NCBI GenBank assembly: GCA_008973525.1
Contig: WACJ01000056.1
Span: 1,116,001-1,180,000, forward strand
Direction of reading: 5' to 3'
From: Stenopsyche tienmushanensis
Lineage: Eukaryota > Arthropoda > Insecta > Trichoptera > Stenopsychidae
DNA: 64,000 bases
In this document: one piece after another, positions 37,647-49,559 of the stretch
How positions within the stretch are numbered: the stretch's first letter is position 1
Layout of the letters: each line of letters opens with the position of its first letter
Translations under genes and position numbers: made by a program
Notes under the pieces: generated by a model
Told to the model about the DNA's origin: nothing
Database searches by the model: none
Seen by the model: only the letters and a program-made list of their open reading frames with translations

Positions 37647-37700
37647 ACGATATATCGTCGTTGGTACTTTGCGCGAGTGTTGTCAACGACGATATATCGT
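37647..37700. repeat. Perfect 17-bp inverted repeat next to a TTAA
   Basis: ACGATATATCGTCGTTG at 37647-37663 is repeated in perfect inverted form at 37684-37700, with a 20-bp loop. Each arm itself contains the palindrome ACGATATATCGT. About 18 bp further right is AAAAGAG followed by TTAA (37717-37720), which looks like a piggyBac-type terminus, so this is probably a subterminal repeat region of such an element whose left end was lost. It also sits at the edge of repeat module A. Confidence 0.5.
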
Positions 37701-37720
37701 CTTTCGGCATTAAAAGAGTT

Positions 37721-40094
37721 AATAATGTCTTATCATAGTTTTTTTCCATGGAAATGCTTATAATATAAATATAAACAACTTATAATATAAATATAAAAAT
37801 ATTTATAATAAAACAAACAACGAAAACATTGAGAAGTGTCTAATGATATTGAATCATGTTCATATAATGTCATAGTTGTGATAACGAGACAAGTTAATTC
37901 GTACACCATGGCGCAAAAACGCATGGTCCGGATCGTAGCGCGTTGATTTGTTTTGTTATAAGCCCGTTGATTACATGTGCAGGTCCAATTACAATAGTTC
38001 CGCATAGTATCAACAAATATATCGAGTTACAGCCCTGTTAAAACAATGCGTAACCAAGTACGCCATTCGATTAACGATAGTTCGATATGACGGTAAGCAA
38101 ATTTGAGTTATGCTCTTGAATTGATTTGAACATTATTAATAAACAATTCCGTCGAATTTGCTCCGCATTTTGATTGCAAAGCCGCAACAAGAAAGATTCG
38201 AGCAAAATTTAATCTAGATCGCGAGAGAGCTTCACATACATTGAAAATCCTGAAGTGATCTTTCAGGCGAAGGGGAGCTTATCTTAATAGCGGAAATATT
38301 GCGAGTATATATGGCTATTTACCATATCTAGTCCTTATCTCGAGCTTCCTAGATGTGCTTTAAAGCGGCAGGAGCACTTCTCGTAAACATGCGAAGCTTT
38401 CGAATATAACATATAAGACGCGTACAAATTTAATAGAAAAAAATATGTGAAACGAACACCCCCCGAGGAGTACACGAAAACGCACGTCGTCGACTCTTCA
38501 TATTTTTTTTAACACCGAAGCTCAGATCCTATAAAAAAAAATAGAGTAGAACCTTGTTGGAATAATCAATTATTTTCTTTCGATACTGATTTTTAAAAAT
38601 TGATATAATCTTGAAATATATAACACAGTGAAGTGTTAAATATTGCCCATGCAAAGAAATTAAACTCTTTCCTCGTATATGCTAAAAACTCACTAATCAA
38701 AGTGTTAAGCACATAACACAAATAATTAAAGACTTTTTTTTAATTATTTCCAATAATGTATTGAAATGTAGATCATAACAAGAATATGTTATTTTTTTAA
38801 ATTTACACTATCGTATTTCGACAAAAATATTGAAAAAATATAACATTTTCTTTTCGTTGCCTTAAAATAAGGCATGTCGTTATGGACGAAAATAGCTGTT
38901 TGATTTTTTTTTTCGAACGAAGGTGAAATTAGAAACAACGCGGAAGAAAAATGTCAGAATACTATAATTACGATAATCGATGGAAACGTTTAACGTATAT
39001 GTATATTTAGCCAATTTATCACTAAAAATAATGTTCTCAAGATGTGCCAAATAAAAATAATATAAAAACAAGACTTGTAGCCCTACGCGTAGGTGATAAA
39101 AATACGCATCATTTTTTTGCGCATCTCATTGTATTAATAATCACTCAATAAGTTCGTAGGATGATATACAGATGTTGTCTGGTGGCCGTGCGAGCCACGG
39201 AAAGGGGCTGATTATAATATAATAAATAACATTTTGAAAAAATAACCTAAAGTTCACCTTTAAATCTTAATAACTTTTTAATATGTAGTTGTAATGGTAC
39301 AAAATAACTGTTTTGTATTTTGCAATTTATTTTTGATTTTAAACAAATTATTGTTTTATGCAATTGGTTTAAACAAAATTACTTCTAAGCTTCCAAAGTC
39401 ACATAAAATATGCAAACGAATGAGAAATGTCAATTTTTATATTATTTAAACAAAAAACTAACAACGATGTTGTTAGATGTTTTTATTAAACCAACTTAAG
39501 AGGTTTTTATTAAATTTATTTACAAAATTTCTTCAAATTAGCCATCTTTACTTCGTATGCAAGAAAGACACCTTTTTCTTATTTCAACAGTAATAGTCTG
39601 AAGTAGCATTTCCTCTCTCATTTTTGCAAAGGCGGCGCTTATCCCTTCAATTAGGATTTCTTTTGTGGGCACCAGTACATAGGGTCTATGTGTGAAACGT
39701 AGCAAAAGACCCCCCTAATCCTCAAAAAAAAATCATCAGTCTATGTGCAAAATATCCTGTATATTTGGTGCCACTATTGACAAAAATCCATATATTTTTT
39801 GAGGCACCTATAATTAATACGTGTCAAAATTTCATAATAATCAATTGTTTATTTCACAAGTTACAGTGGTTTTGCATTACATACAATTCAATTCAACGAA
39901 TCCTAAAGCAAGCGGAACTTTTTTTGTTGTTCAACGAATATGCACACTTCACTATTGTGTTGGTGTGGACGTGTATTTAGTAAGCGGCAACTAGTAGTAA
40001 GTAAGATTCAAAGGCAAACTTATAGTTTTAAAATGGAAGAACAAAAAAGACGTATTGATGTTCAGTTCAGACAACATAGTAAAAAGCCAACCTA
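37721..40094. other. AT-rich intronic sequence upstream of the piggyBac tail
   Basis: Parts of 39240-40090 may be degraded transposon sequence because the piggyBac C-terminus follows, but no catalytic motif is visible. Short ORFs elsewhere are unassigned. Confidence 0.4.
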
Positions 40095-40298
40095 TGCCAT
40101 CAAAAAGCAGCATTACACCTAAGCCCTCACGCTTAGTTGAAAAGCATTTTCAAAGAACAAATGAAAAGGAACTACAGCCAGGAGATGTCGAGTTTATTCG
40201 AAAAAAAGAAATAATCTACATACTGGTGTCCGGATTGTGAGGTAACACTACGTGTCAACAACTGTTTTAAAGTATATCACACGGAAGTTGAGTTTTGA
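40095..40298 (+). pseudogene. piggyBac transposase C-terminal remnant (cysteine-rich domain)
   Basis: The first frame reads KPSRLVEKHFQRTNEKELQ, matching the segment (RL..RHF) that precedes the zinc-binding tail of piggyBac transposases. After a one-base frameshift near 40212 the translation is TYWCPDCEVTLRVNNCFKVY, then HTEVEF and a stop at 40296-40298. It fits the piggyBac pattern C..C...LC...CF..YHT with one cysteine changed to arginine (LRV for LCV). Upstream, 39240-40090 has no recognisable transposase core. The 3' end of LINE-like family D lies about 100 bp downstream, in the opposite orientation. Confidence 0.7.
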
Positions 40299-40396
40299 AT
40301 TTATATATGGATATATATATTTTTTTAAACTCTATGTTTCCATTTTCTTTATGTGCTTTTGTTTATTGTTTTGTGTTTGTTAACTTCTCTATATGT

Positions 40397-41092
40397 CATC
40401 ATCATCATAGTGCAGCCACTAACAGTCCACTGCAGAACTATGGGCCTCTTCAATATCCATTCACAGGAAGGGGTTACATCCATTTCGTCTGTATCATACA
40501 TTCACCTCCTCGTTCGCTCGATATTGAAGGTAGCATTACCACCGAGTTTTGTTTCGAACGTTCACCCAACGGGTATCCTGAGTGAACGTATTGACGAACG
40601 CTTTCGCAATCGTCTCGATAAGGAATGTGGAAGGTTTGTAAAGACTGAGTAGTTTTCATAGGAGATGGTGGAAAACTACTCTAGACGACCATTTTGACTC
40701 TACTGAAAAGGGCTTTCTGGAGTACAAGGAGTCCAGTCCCCCCTTTCCTCGCTAGGGCGTTGCCGGGGTAGGGTGAAGACAGACGTGACGCTTAAGTGCA
40801 TCTCGGATTCGCTCCTACACCAACTGAGGGTGTCTCCCCGTCACCGTACAACTTACCCGAGCGAATTCGAAACTGAGTGGTTTCGCCATCATTTCAGGTT
40901 GCCCCTCTCAGTTCGGCGATTACAAAACGATATAGAAGTCATCGGAAGATAATTTTGTTTACGTTGCAAAGTGAAGTTCCTCATATGCATCTCTTCGAGG
41001 CCGTCTCTTTGATGTTCTTCTTGTCCTTGTTCTGTTCCTAAAAATTCTTGGTTCCGAACCGATACGGTTCATCATGCTCCATATTTTTGGGT
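40397..41092 (-). mobile_element. LINE-like repeat family D, longest copy
   Basis: From 40655 to 41092 it aligns almost continuously with 16272-16682. From 40430 to 40680 it matches, in reverse complement, the copies at 50011-50298 and 52993-54592. Read on the minus strand it ends with (ATG)n-like sequence (CTATGATGATGATGAC), and the other two copies end in similar ATGATGAT tails, which suggests a non-LTR retrotransposon 3' end. No reverse transcriptase motif was found inside. The stretch 41093-41650 may continue it but has no second copy here to compare with. Confidence 0.65.
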
Positions 41093-41908
41093 AGGGTCGA
41101 CTATGTAACGGATAGCGAGTGATAAGCAAGTCTTGATTTGTAAAAGTAGCAATGAATAGTAGTTAAACTAAGTATTAGCTTGCTGTTAAAAGAGTATTTA
41201 AGTATTTACTCTGTAAATATGTATAAGTAAAGTGGCCAATAGTTAAAATACATAAAATCGTATAAGCATAGTAGTTAGGAGTAGTCAGATGTGGTTAGGC
41301 CGCAAAGAAGTATTAGTCAAATTGTATTAGCAAAGGGTAATTATGTCGCATCAAAGTATTCGAACTTCGGCGTTTAGTGTCAACTGGGCACAATCAAACA
41401 ATATTTAATTGGTCAGACTGGGAGCAAACTGGAAAAAAAATAGACAGAGCTGGAACAAACAAATAGGTTAAAGTAACGTATCAAGTAATATCAATTAGTC
41501 AGGTCCACATCAACAAAATCAAATGGCTCCACAGTCAAGACTGTATTAAGGGAGCAGTCGAAACAGCACTTTGGCGGTCGGACCGCGAGTCTAGTTGTGC
41601 AGGTTTGTCTTCTGGTCCCAGTGTTCCCACGTTTATGTGACAATAGAAAGCTGATGTGTGCGAGTATTTGTTAATTCACTTACCTTGAAAGCTTGGATTT
41701 TTATGTCTTACTTGCGTTATTGTCAGTTCATCTGAAGTAATGCGGATGAGATGTTCCATTTTTTGTGCAGATGTAATATGCACAAAAATAATGTTTTTCG
41801 GTGTCACTCGCGAATTTTACATATAAGTGTAGTCGGCGTTTCGTCAGAGCGTATGAATCAATTATAATAATATAAAAGTAAATTAATAAATTAAAATTAT
41901 ACGATTTT
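41093..41908. other. Sequence adjoining family D, possibly its continuation
   Basis: It has several AAGTATTAG/TAAGTA-like phrases and no ORF. With no second copy in the window I cannot decide whether it is the 5' part of family D or unique DNA. Confidence 0.35.
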
Positions 41909-42218
41909 CGATTTTTTTTCAAAATTCAAATAAATAAAAACAAAAGCCAACTTGGTACGATACAAATGTACATCGATAATGTTGCCGAAAAGGCTATTAA
42001 TTATCCGTTTTTTTTTTTACTGCGATTACACACTGTTGGGACACTGACAATACAACCGACTGCGAGGAGTACTCGCACAAGCCCTAATAGTATATTTACC
42101 GTGTACAACTCGTGGAATTCGATTTTTCAAAAATTCAAATAATTAAAAACAAAAGCCAACTTGGTAAGATGCAAATGTACATCGATAATATTGCCGAAAA
42201 GGCTATTAATAATCGGTT
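41909..42218 (+). repeat. Direct duplication of about 100 bp, offset 209 bp
   Basis: The segments 41909-42008 and 42119-42218 share AAAACAAAAGCCAACTTGGT, CAAATGTACATCGATAAT and TTGCCGAAAAGGCTATTAAT with only a few differences. The 110-bp spacer starts with a run of T and holds GCGAG-GAGTA-CTCGC, a short inverted repeat. It might be a local tandem duplication that lost part of the second unit, or a repeated transposon end. No coding sequence is seen. Confidence 0.7.
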
Positions 42219-44362
42219 TCAGGCGCCGCGCTTTCACAGGGTGGCACAAAAAACGGTCGCCGACACAGTCCGATATAGATATTGACGCGAAAATCACTAT
42301 TTACTCAAAAACAGAGCAGATGAGCGGAGCACACAAAATCACGACCGATAACAACGGTTGCCAACCGGCCTCTCTATATGTAATTGTATCTAAATAAGTT
42401 TATAAAAAAAATATGTTTCATTGTTTTCCCACCGTATGTTGATTAAAAGGCAGTGTATTCACAAATTTGCATCAATATTTGTCCATGAGAAAGCTCTGTT
42501 TGAAGCGGGTACCGCGTTTGCTTGCACTCGATCGAAAACACCAAAGCGTCCACAATTAAGAGCGCTGTTTGGAGAAATTGCGAAAAAACGACCCTAAATG
42601 AAGAACCTTCTACAAACTTATCGACGGAATTCATCAAATATAATGCCGCTAAACGAGGAGCGCACCATATAATGATGCTTTTGGCGATGAAATCAACGGT
42701 AAAATTTCGCGGAAGGTAATGTCGTTTGCCTTCCGGCCAATTTGCGGACGTTCGAACGGCTGTCCAATAAATTGTAATCGATCTGCCCGGTTGTGCGCCG
42801 TCGAAGCATTGCAATGAAAATGAATCAGCGTCTCGGGAGGACACGAAACAAATAGACGGCGGAAATTACGTCGCGACGTCTTCTCGACATTATTCATCGA
42901 GTCGTTATCTCGTCCCGTACTCGGAAAATAATAATACCGGCAGAAAAACTTGCTAACGGCAAACTTACCGATCGACCAGCTTCCAGAGCACCGCGGACTC
43001 GGGAATAAAGCGCTCATATCAAAGGCCGTCATCAAAGGACGAAATGATACTCTACATTTATAATTGAATAGCAAAATACTCTGCATTACAGATGCAATTG
43101 AATTGGGTCAATCCCCTTAAAATTTTGATAGAAAATCCGATCGCCGAGGGGGCGAATTGCAAATCGGGAAGGAGTGCGAATCGCGGGTCATCGGATAAGG
43201 GTCCGCGAGCCGGAAAAACACGCTTCTTCCCCGACGTGCTTATACGCTTTATATCCGTGGCCTTTTGAAATGGCCTGTTTTGGTCTGACTTTTGTATCGA
43301 ACGGTCCCTCGACAAAGGGCCGAGTTTCCTCTCAGTAACTTCAAACAATGCCCTATCACAAAAGAAATCTGGCGTTAGTTACTCATTTATTTAGAACCCA
43401 TTTTGTTACCGCCGTTAGATACGCTGCGAGCCCGCACGAAACTCCACTCGAAAAGCCAACACGAACGTCTCGGCGAGATCGATCGATCGGATACTTCGAA
43501 ATTGGGCATTGCATCGATCCTGCAAATTCGACTTGCGTCGTCGTTCTGCATGCATTTAGCATAGCGTCCGAATTAACCATTCGACGACAAATCGTCGACT
43601 ACATGTGGAGCGGAACTCGTTTACGTATCGCCAAGAATCCAATCCAGCATCGCTTGCGAAACTCGCACTCCAGCGCATGCATATTATTTTTGACGATGGA
43701 AAAACTTAAAATCCCATTACGACGACGGCTCTTAGCGAATCCAGGGAGCGGATCGCAACTTTAATGCGATATAAGAAAATGTCGCACAATGCACATTAGA
43801 TTTGCATTTAAATCGGGCTTACTTCGCAGTCGCATCCGAATAGATATATATAAATAGGTTCGTAAATTGAAAACGTGTCACTGAGCTTAGTAACCCGATG
43901 CATCACTAATTGGACCCCGGTAGCAGGACAAACTAAATGCAACTGCAACACAATCGTATTAGTAAATTAGCTTTTAGTCTGAAGCGGGTTTCGAAACAAA
44001 CATATGACATATCTGTCGAGAGCATCCATGGCCCTAAAAATAAACACATTTTATGCAATTCTAACGAGACAAACCGCATGTCAGGCTTTCAATTCATGTT
44101 TACGACGATTTTCATTTAAATTGAATATTAGTCCAATGTTGGAGATGTGACGTGCCCTCGTTAAAATTAATCGTTATAAATCTACTTTGATATTTAACGA
44201 CCTCATAATTTTCCCTTATATGAAAGTTTGATATTTTTAAATGCATATATAATAATTGATATACAATTTAGACGGTGGCCTATGACCTGTATCAAACGTA
44301 TGAAGTCTCCGAAAATTTTTGCATTCTTACATGTTGAGCTCGGAGAGAGCTAGAGCCGGAGA
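42219..44362. other. Intronic sequence of higher GC with long chance ORFs
   Basis: From 42430 to 43800 the composition is CG-richer and ORFs of 133, 145, 96 (minus) and 138 (plus) codons overlap. None has a recognisable domain, signal peptide or convincing splice junction, so I do not call them genes. Confidence 0.45.
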
Positions 44363-44940
44363 GTGAAACAGAAACGGATAGCGTATCTTGCGTACATCGT
44401 ACGATTGTATAGATCAAAAACTACCCTAAATTGGGGTGAAATCGACACGGTGCACAAGTTCATTTATCTTGGGTCACAAATATGTGAAGATGGAGAACGT
44501 AGTAAGGTGACGTGCCCAAATGGCAAAACATGCCATAACCAGGCTCATTCCTATTAGGAGGAATTGCAAAATCTCAAAAACGCTCATAATCTCCGTGTTT
44601 TTATAGAGTGGACGCTGCACAAAAAAGGAGAAACAATTGATGCCTTCGAAATTTGGTTTTTGCGTCGCACGCTGAGGATTCCGTGGACTGCCAAAAGAAC
44701 CAACCAGTCCATCCTAACTAAAAATCAAAATTAGAATAATCCACCTGCCTGGGACGAATACTAAAGTTTTTCGGACATATTGCTCACCGGGATGGGGACA
44801 ATTTAGAAAAAACTAATGATGGTGGGCAGTGTGTCAGGGAAGAGAGGAAGAGAACGGTCACCACGAAGATGGAGCGACCAAATGAAGGAAGCGATCGACT
44901 CAACCCTCACTATACACTGCAAACGGCGGGAGACAGGGAT
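44363..44940 (+). pseudogene. RTE/CR1-type LINE reverse transcriptase C-terminal relic
   Basis: Translated pieces in order match the C-terminal part of non-LTR reverse transcriptases. VHKFIYLGSQICEDGERSK corresponds to FKYLGS.IT.DG. CHNQAHSY and the following codons fit the helical linker. DAFEIWFLRRTLRIPWT corresponds to the hallmark IEAFEMWC.RR.LRISWT. KFFGHIAH near 44765, in another frame, corresponds to FLGHV.RHD. SGKRGRERSPRRWSDQMKEA corresponds to GKRGRGRPR.SW.D.IKEW. Several frameshifts and stops separate the pieces. The catalytic YADD region is absent. Family D repeats might be the 3' ends of the same or a related LINE, but the window does not show it. Confidence 0.75.
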
Positions 44941-46577
44941 ACAAATATAGCATCTAAGTATATGATTTAAAATTAGCTCATTACTCAAAGGGTTAACGTT
45001 CAAAATGAATAAATTAAGGGTAACACATCGATCAATAGCTCGATGATCACATTATAAACAATCTGTCTGTAAATATTATTGCAAACCAATTATTGGATGA
45101 AGATGAGCATAACATCAAACAAAGATTATGATATAATGAATTTGCACTATCCTTAAGATATAACGAGATAATTGTTTATGAAACGATATAATTATGTTTG
45201 TGAAGCGATATGCTAATTGACTACATGTGTCCTTAATTTTAATAGCTTTGATTTAACAAAACAGAGAAAGAAATTTGACTTTCGTTTGAAATTTGTTTTT
45301 CGACAATACGACCCACCCAAATTGTAAACGAGAACAACATTTACCACTAAACAAATACATATACATCGAAACAAAATTCGTAGTTTCGCAGAGCAAAACA
45401 GATAGCCCTGCCCCCGGGCAGATTAAAAATATATGAACAAAATTCGCATACGGTATTTGATAAAAATGTATCGAATGGGTCAAATCTGCATTTCGTTATT
45501 GCGACCTGGGAAAAGTTGGATGAAACGCAGCCTTTTAATGCGCAAAATTCATGACTAAAATTAAACGTTAAAAATGCGCTTTAACTTGAACGTGCATTTT
45601 CCATTAATAGCTGCAGTAGAGCTGTTAAATGCAGGAGAGGTGCGGTTTTTCATCGCTTTTTTCGATTTTGAAAACCTCGCATGTTTTAATTTGTTCATCA
45701 GACAGAATTTCCGTCTCACTAGACGTAGCTTTTGCGGTGTGTGCTCTGCTCGAATTAATCTTCCATCGGCCATTTTATAACACGCATTATGAGAACGTGA
45801 TCAATCTTTCACAAAATGCTGGTGTATAGACCTATCGAATTTCGGGTCCATTTATTCCGAGTGAATACGTTTCGGGATTACACAAGATTAGAGCCCCTCG
45901 CACCTCCGGGGGTGTGAGAAATCATATCGCTCTGTGGACACAAGTTTCCGGCTGGAAATGTGACCCGAAGACGATCAGTGATACTCAACACCCGGTCGGT
46001 CCATTAATAACCGATAGTCGACAATGGCCTCATATCTTAACAGTCGCTGATATTCGCACGCGATGCGAAAAATGTAAATTTGCGAGACGTCGCAGGGTCT
46101 CGGGCGCGATGCAATATTGAAGATCATATCAGGGGTGCCATTTAAAATAATTAGAGGTAGAGGGAAGAAGGCGAGAGGTGCGAGCACAGCGATATATCTC
46201 AATCCGAGAGAGCATTAAACTTTAAAATATATAGCCAAAGTTAAATTACACACGTCTATAATATTAAGCTGAATTAACTTGTCGCAAAGAAAAACGTTGG
46301 AGACGAACGTCTCCGCGTTGCGGAGAACAAATTTACTGTGCAAATTCTCTCTATCTTAATTAAGTCATAACTATTCGCAACGCAATAATAGAGCGATATC
46401 AGAGATGCACAGAACCCACTGGCGACTATCAATGGCAAAAAATACCCAACGGGATTATTTATGGCTGGTATTATTAACACTTTAAATCCGGGCGATTGTG
46501 GCAAAATAAAAATTATAAAACTATTTATTTCATCAAATTAACCCTTTGTGGATGTTTAGGGTTAATATAATTCTTAA
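44941..46577. other. Intronic sequence with an isolated piggyBac-like end
   Basis: CAAAGGG-TTAA at 44986-44996 directly follows the LINE relic and has no left partner. TTAACCCTTTG at 46538-46548 is another single end. ORFs up to 76 codons are unassigned. Confidence 0.4.
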
Positions 46578-46914
46578 CTCTTTGACTGCTACGGTGTATT
46601 TTGATAAACTACAAATTTAATTTAATTTTACTATCTCCCTCTGTGTTGTTTGATCGCGTTAACATATAAGCAAGATGCACTACAAATCACTGCTATCCTC
46701 GCACTTTGAAGTCATTAATGAACCAATGACGATCGTTTTTTATAATCCCCGTCTACATTTACATATATTTTATATGATTAAAATATGGACACATTCATAT
46801 ACTATCATCATATTGAAAGAAATTTAAATCTATATCAAGTTCGTATGACATTTTTTTCAAACTAAAAATACGTCACTCTCACAACGCGGTAACGCGGGCG
46901 CGGACTGTAAAGTG
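46578..46914. mobile_element. Candidate short piggyBac-type MITE
   Basis: The left side is TTAA followed by CTCTTTGACTGC. The right side, read inward, is TTAA followed by CACTTTACAGTCC. Both start C-N-CTTT, but the match then needs a gap. A separate TTAA-CCCTTTG end lies just upstream at 46538-46548. The size and TTAA flanks fit; the weak inverted repeat keeps confidence low. Confidence 0.35.
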
Positions 46915-47340
46915 TTAACATTAAACAATGCATCAAATTACGCATACAAACATCGCACGGAGCATGTTTGCAGCCGGAATTGAAAATACGCAAACAAAAG
47001 TTAATGAATCGCTTTATCCTTTGAGTGTATTAACGCTTACATCAACGAAAATAATTTTATTCAACATCAAAAAGACCGGTGAGTTTCAGTTGACTTTATA
47101 ATTTAACCAAAGGACGAATTTATACGCCATAATTACGAAATGCAAATTTAAATTTCGTCGTCGGCTCGAAAAAGACATCGCGTTTAGTGTGGATCCGCAT
47201 TTGACGTCGATGAAAATTGTCTGAATGTAAATAGTGAAATATGTATTCGCGAAAAGCTACCGAAAAAAAAATGCGAGGGACCGGAAAGAAAACAAACATC
47301 ACATTCGGGAAACGTTTTTTTTTTCATCAGGACATAAATA

Positions 47341-47410
47341 GGCAGGGCAATGTTAACTGTCTACAGATGTCAATGTTGGCTCCAAAAATTTAAATTGGAC
47401 GACATAAATT
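47341..47410 (+). pseudogene. mariner transposase N-terminal fragment
   Basis: The translation AMLTVYRCQCWLQKFKLDD matches the same helix-turn-helix block seen in the relic at 27545 (VVTVRRCQYWFQKFKSDN). The DNA of the two relics is also similar across CAGATG(C/T)CAAT(A/G)TTGG and the following codons. Only about 70 bp is convincing. Confidence 0.5.
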
Positions 47411-48158
47411 TACATTCCGCTCCGAAAAATGAGAACCACATTCATAATTCGATGATGACTTACGATCCGATAAATTTAATATAATAAATTATCATTTTTA
47501 TACTATTTAAGTATGTGTATTCCAACTAAAATAAAATACAATTTATATTTTCAACCAAACATAAATTTAGTATCTTAAAAGACGTCCCGTTATATTGAAC
47601 GCACACAAAGCAACAAATGGTAACAATGAAAAATAAAGTGATACGAGGGTTGTGACATTGGTAGATTGGCAATATCATGGTACACATGTTGTATCATCAA
47701 ATAGACAGGGAATAATATAATGATTTCATACAAATACATAAAAATATAGTTTCTTTATTTTTTATCTCTACGTCAATATACAAAATTCTTCATAAATAAC
47801 AATAATTCACTCCAATCGTCAATGCCATACGCAATCAATCATCTGACGAATCCCAGTAAAATGAACAAGTTTTGACAATTTCAGTCCATCAATGATATTC
47901 GCAAACATATTTTTATGAACCAACTGGTGTGCTAAAAATAAAAGTTGCCTTGAATGAGTTATATGAAAATAAATATATGATTAGCGTTAATAACACACCG
48001 CCCAACAACTCTGCGCTCACAATTTAGAGTTTTAAATCTACGGAGGAAAACAATCCTTGCAATCGTTATTGAAAACTAAACAAAAATCTCAAGTAAATCT
48101 AGTCGAGTAATTGTCTACTAATGTTGTAGAAATGGCAAGGGAATAATAATTATGAGTC

Positions 48159-48317
48159 GAGTCTGAAAACGCTGCTGAATTGCTCGTTTCTCATTATGAA
48201 ACCCAGCCTGATGAAGATCTTCTACTGATTGAAGAACAAAGCGTTATTATGTTTAATGAAGAGTTTCGCCTATATAATAGAGGCTCTATACATAGAGAAT
48301 ATTATACGATACAGTAA
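48159..48317 (+). pseudogene. Possible pogo/Tigger-like transposase fragment
   Basis: A 52-codon open stretch starts ESENAAELLVSHYETQPDED and continues LLLIEEQSVIMFNEEFR before a stop. The opening resembles the Tigger tail pattern elLe.h...Lt.edL.eLeeq also seen near 36540. There is nothing else to support it, and it lies just upstream of the hAT relic. It could be chance. Confidence 0.3.
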
Positions 48318-48784
48318 ATGAAAATATTGAATGGAAATGACAGCTTTTCGGAAGACCGAGCCAAATATCGAATGATGAAATATTTTCATAAATGCAATTG
48401 CATCCCAATATAAGATATACTTTTTTTACTTCATGTATTAATAACCAGACCATCCAGAAAAATCAAATAAGTCCCGTTGAACTAGTAAGAACGTATCGAT
48501 CCCAAACATAGTGTTTAATTTGACCTGTATAGATGCCCAGCTTTATCCCTCAGGGTGAACCATCTGAACAATGAGAAATCGTAGCTTCAGATTCAACCAG
48601 GCTAAATTGTTTTTTTTTTCAGGTTGTATTTCAGGGGGGGGGGGGATCTCAACGACCCTATCGAGTGACAGTGAAAATTCAGTGTTAGTAACAGCCGCAC
48701 AAAAAGGTCCACAGTTTTCTAAAAGAACTCTGCCAAGGACAGGAAAACAAATAAGTCTATAACAAATCAAAAACTGGATTGATT

Positions 48785-49559
48785 GCTCTTATTAAAGGTG
48801 TAGCACCTCAGGTCATTTGGAACCATTGCTCCATACACAGGGAATCATTGGCATCCAAAAAGATGTCATTTAATTATTTAATAGATGTACAATTCGATTG
48901 AATGGACGTTTTAACAATTTTTCCTGGTTAGCTAGCGATGCTTATTTAGCTGATATTTTTACTTATTTGAATGAACTGAATTTGGGCCTATAAGGTGCAA
49001 CTTTAAATATATTTAAGGTTGAAGATAAAATAGAAGCGCTTATAAAAAAAATCGACCTATGGTCGAAACGCATTCACGAATGTGTGTATGAGTCTTTTCC
49101 AACACTGAACGATTTTATATAAACTTCGAATGTAGAGTTTCCTGATGAAAATCGGCAGATTTTTGTTGAACATTTAATGACTCTAAAAAGCAACTTCAGG
49201 AATTATTTACTCAGTCCTGATTCTGGCAATAACTGGACTAGAGATCCAATTATTACGGATGTCACTGATGCTAAATTTTTACGCATGAACAGGGCATTCA
49301 CGTAGAATTATCATGCGATACGTCCATGAAATTACAATTCAACTAAACGGAACTGACAAGCTTTTGGGGATTACACTGCGCTTGCAAATAAGGCACTCCA
49401 ACATTTAATTCCATTTTGTACAGCATATTTATGTAAACAGGCTTTTTCGGCAATATTTTAAATGAAATCAAATATAGAAACAAGCTCAATGTAGAAGCGA
49501 ACCCTAGAATTAAACTTTCCAACATAAAGACAAACGACTTCACCCATCTCTTTAAATAA
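48785..49559 (+). pseudogene. hAT transposase relic (ZBED5/SCAND3-like group)
   Basis: Translated pieces follow the order of hAT transposases of the ZBED5/SCAND3/ZMYM6-related type. At about 48790-48870 comes GVAPQVIWNHCSIHRESLAS, the conserved HC-IHR..LA.K block. At about 48935-49120 come YLADIFTYLNELNLGL and DKIEALIKKIDLWSKRI, the NxxNxxLQG and LW.RR region. From about 49130 comes FPDENRQIFVEHLMTLKSNF. At about 49360-49559 lies the C-terminal dimerisation region (ALQHLIPFCTAYLCKQAFSA, then KYRNKLNVEANPRIKLS) ending at TAA. There are several in-frame stops, at least one frameshift, and a large internal deletion between the HC block and NELNLGL. The N-terminal BED zinc finger was not found. 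It is inactive. Confidence 0.8.

Noticed and set aside
42443..43764. Cluster of ORFs of 96-145 codons on both strands
   Set aside because: They overlap each other on opposite strands and none resembles a known protein. The length follows from local composition.
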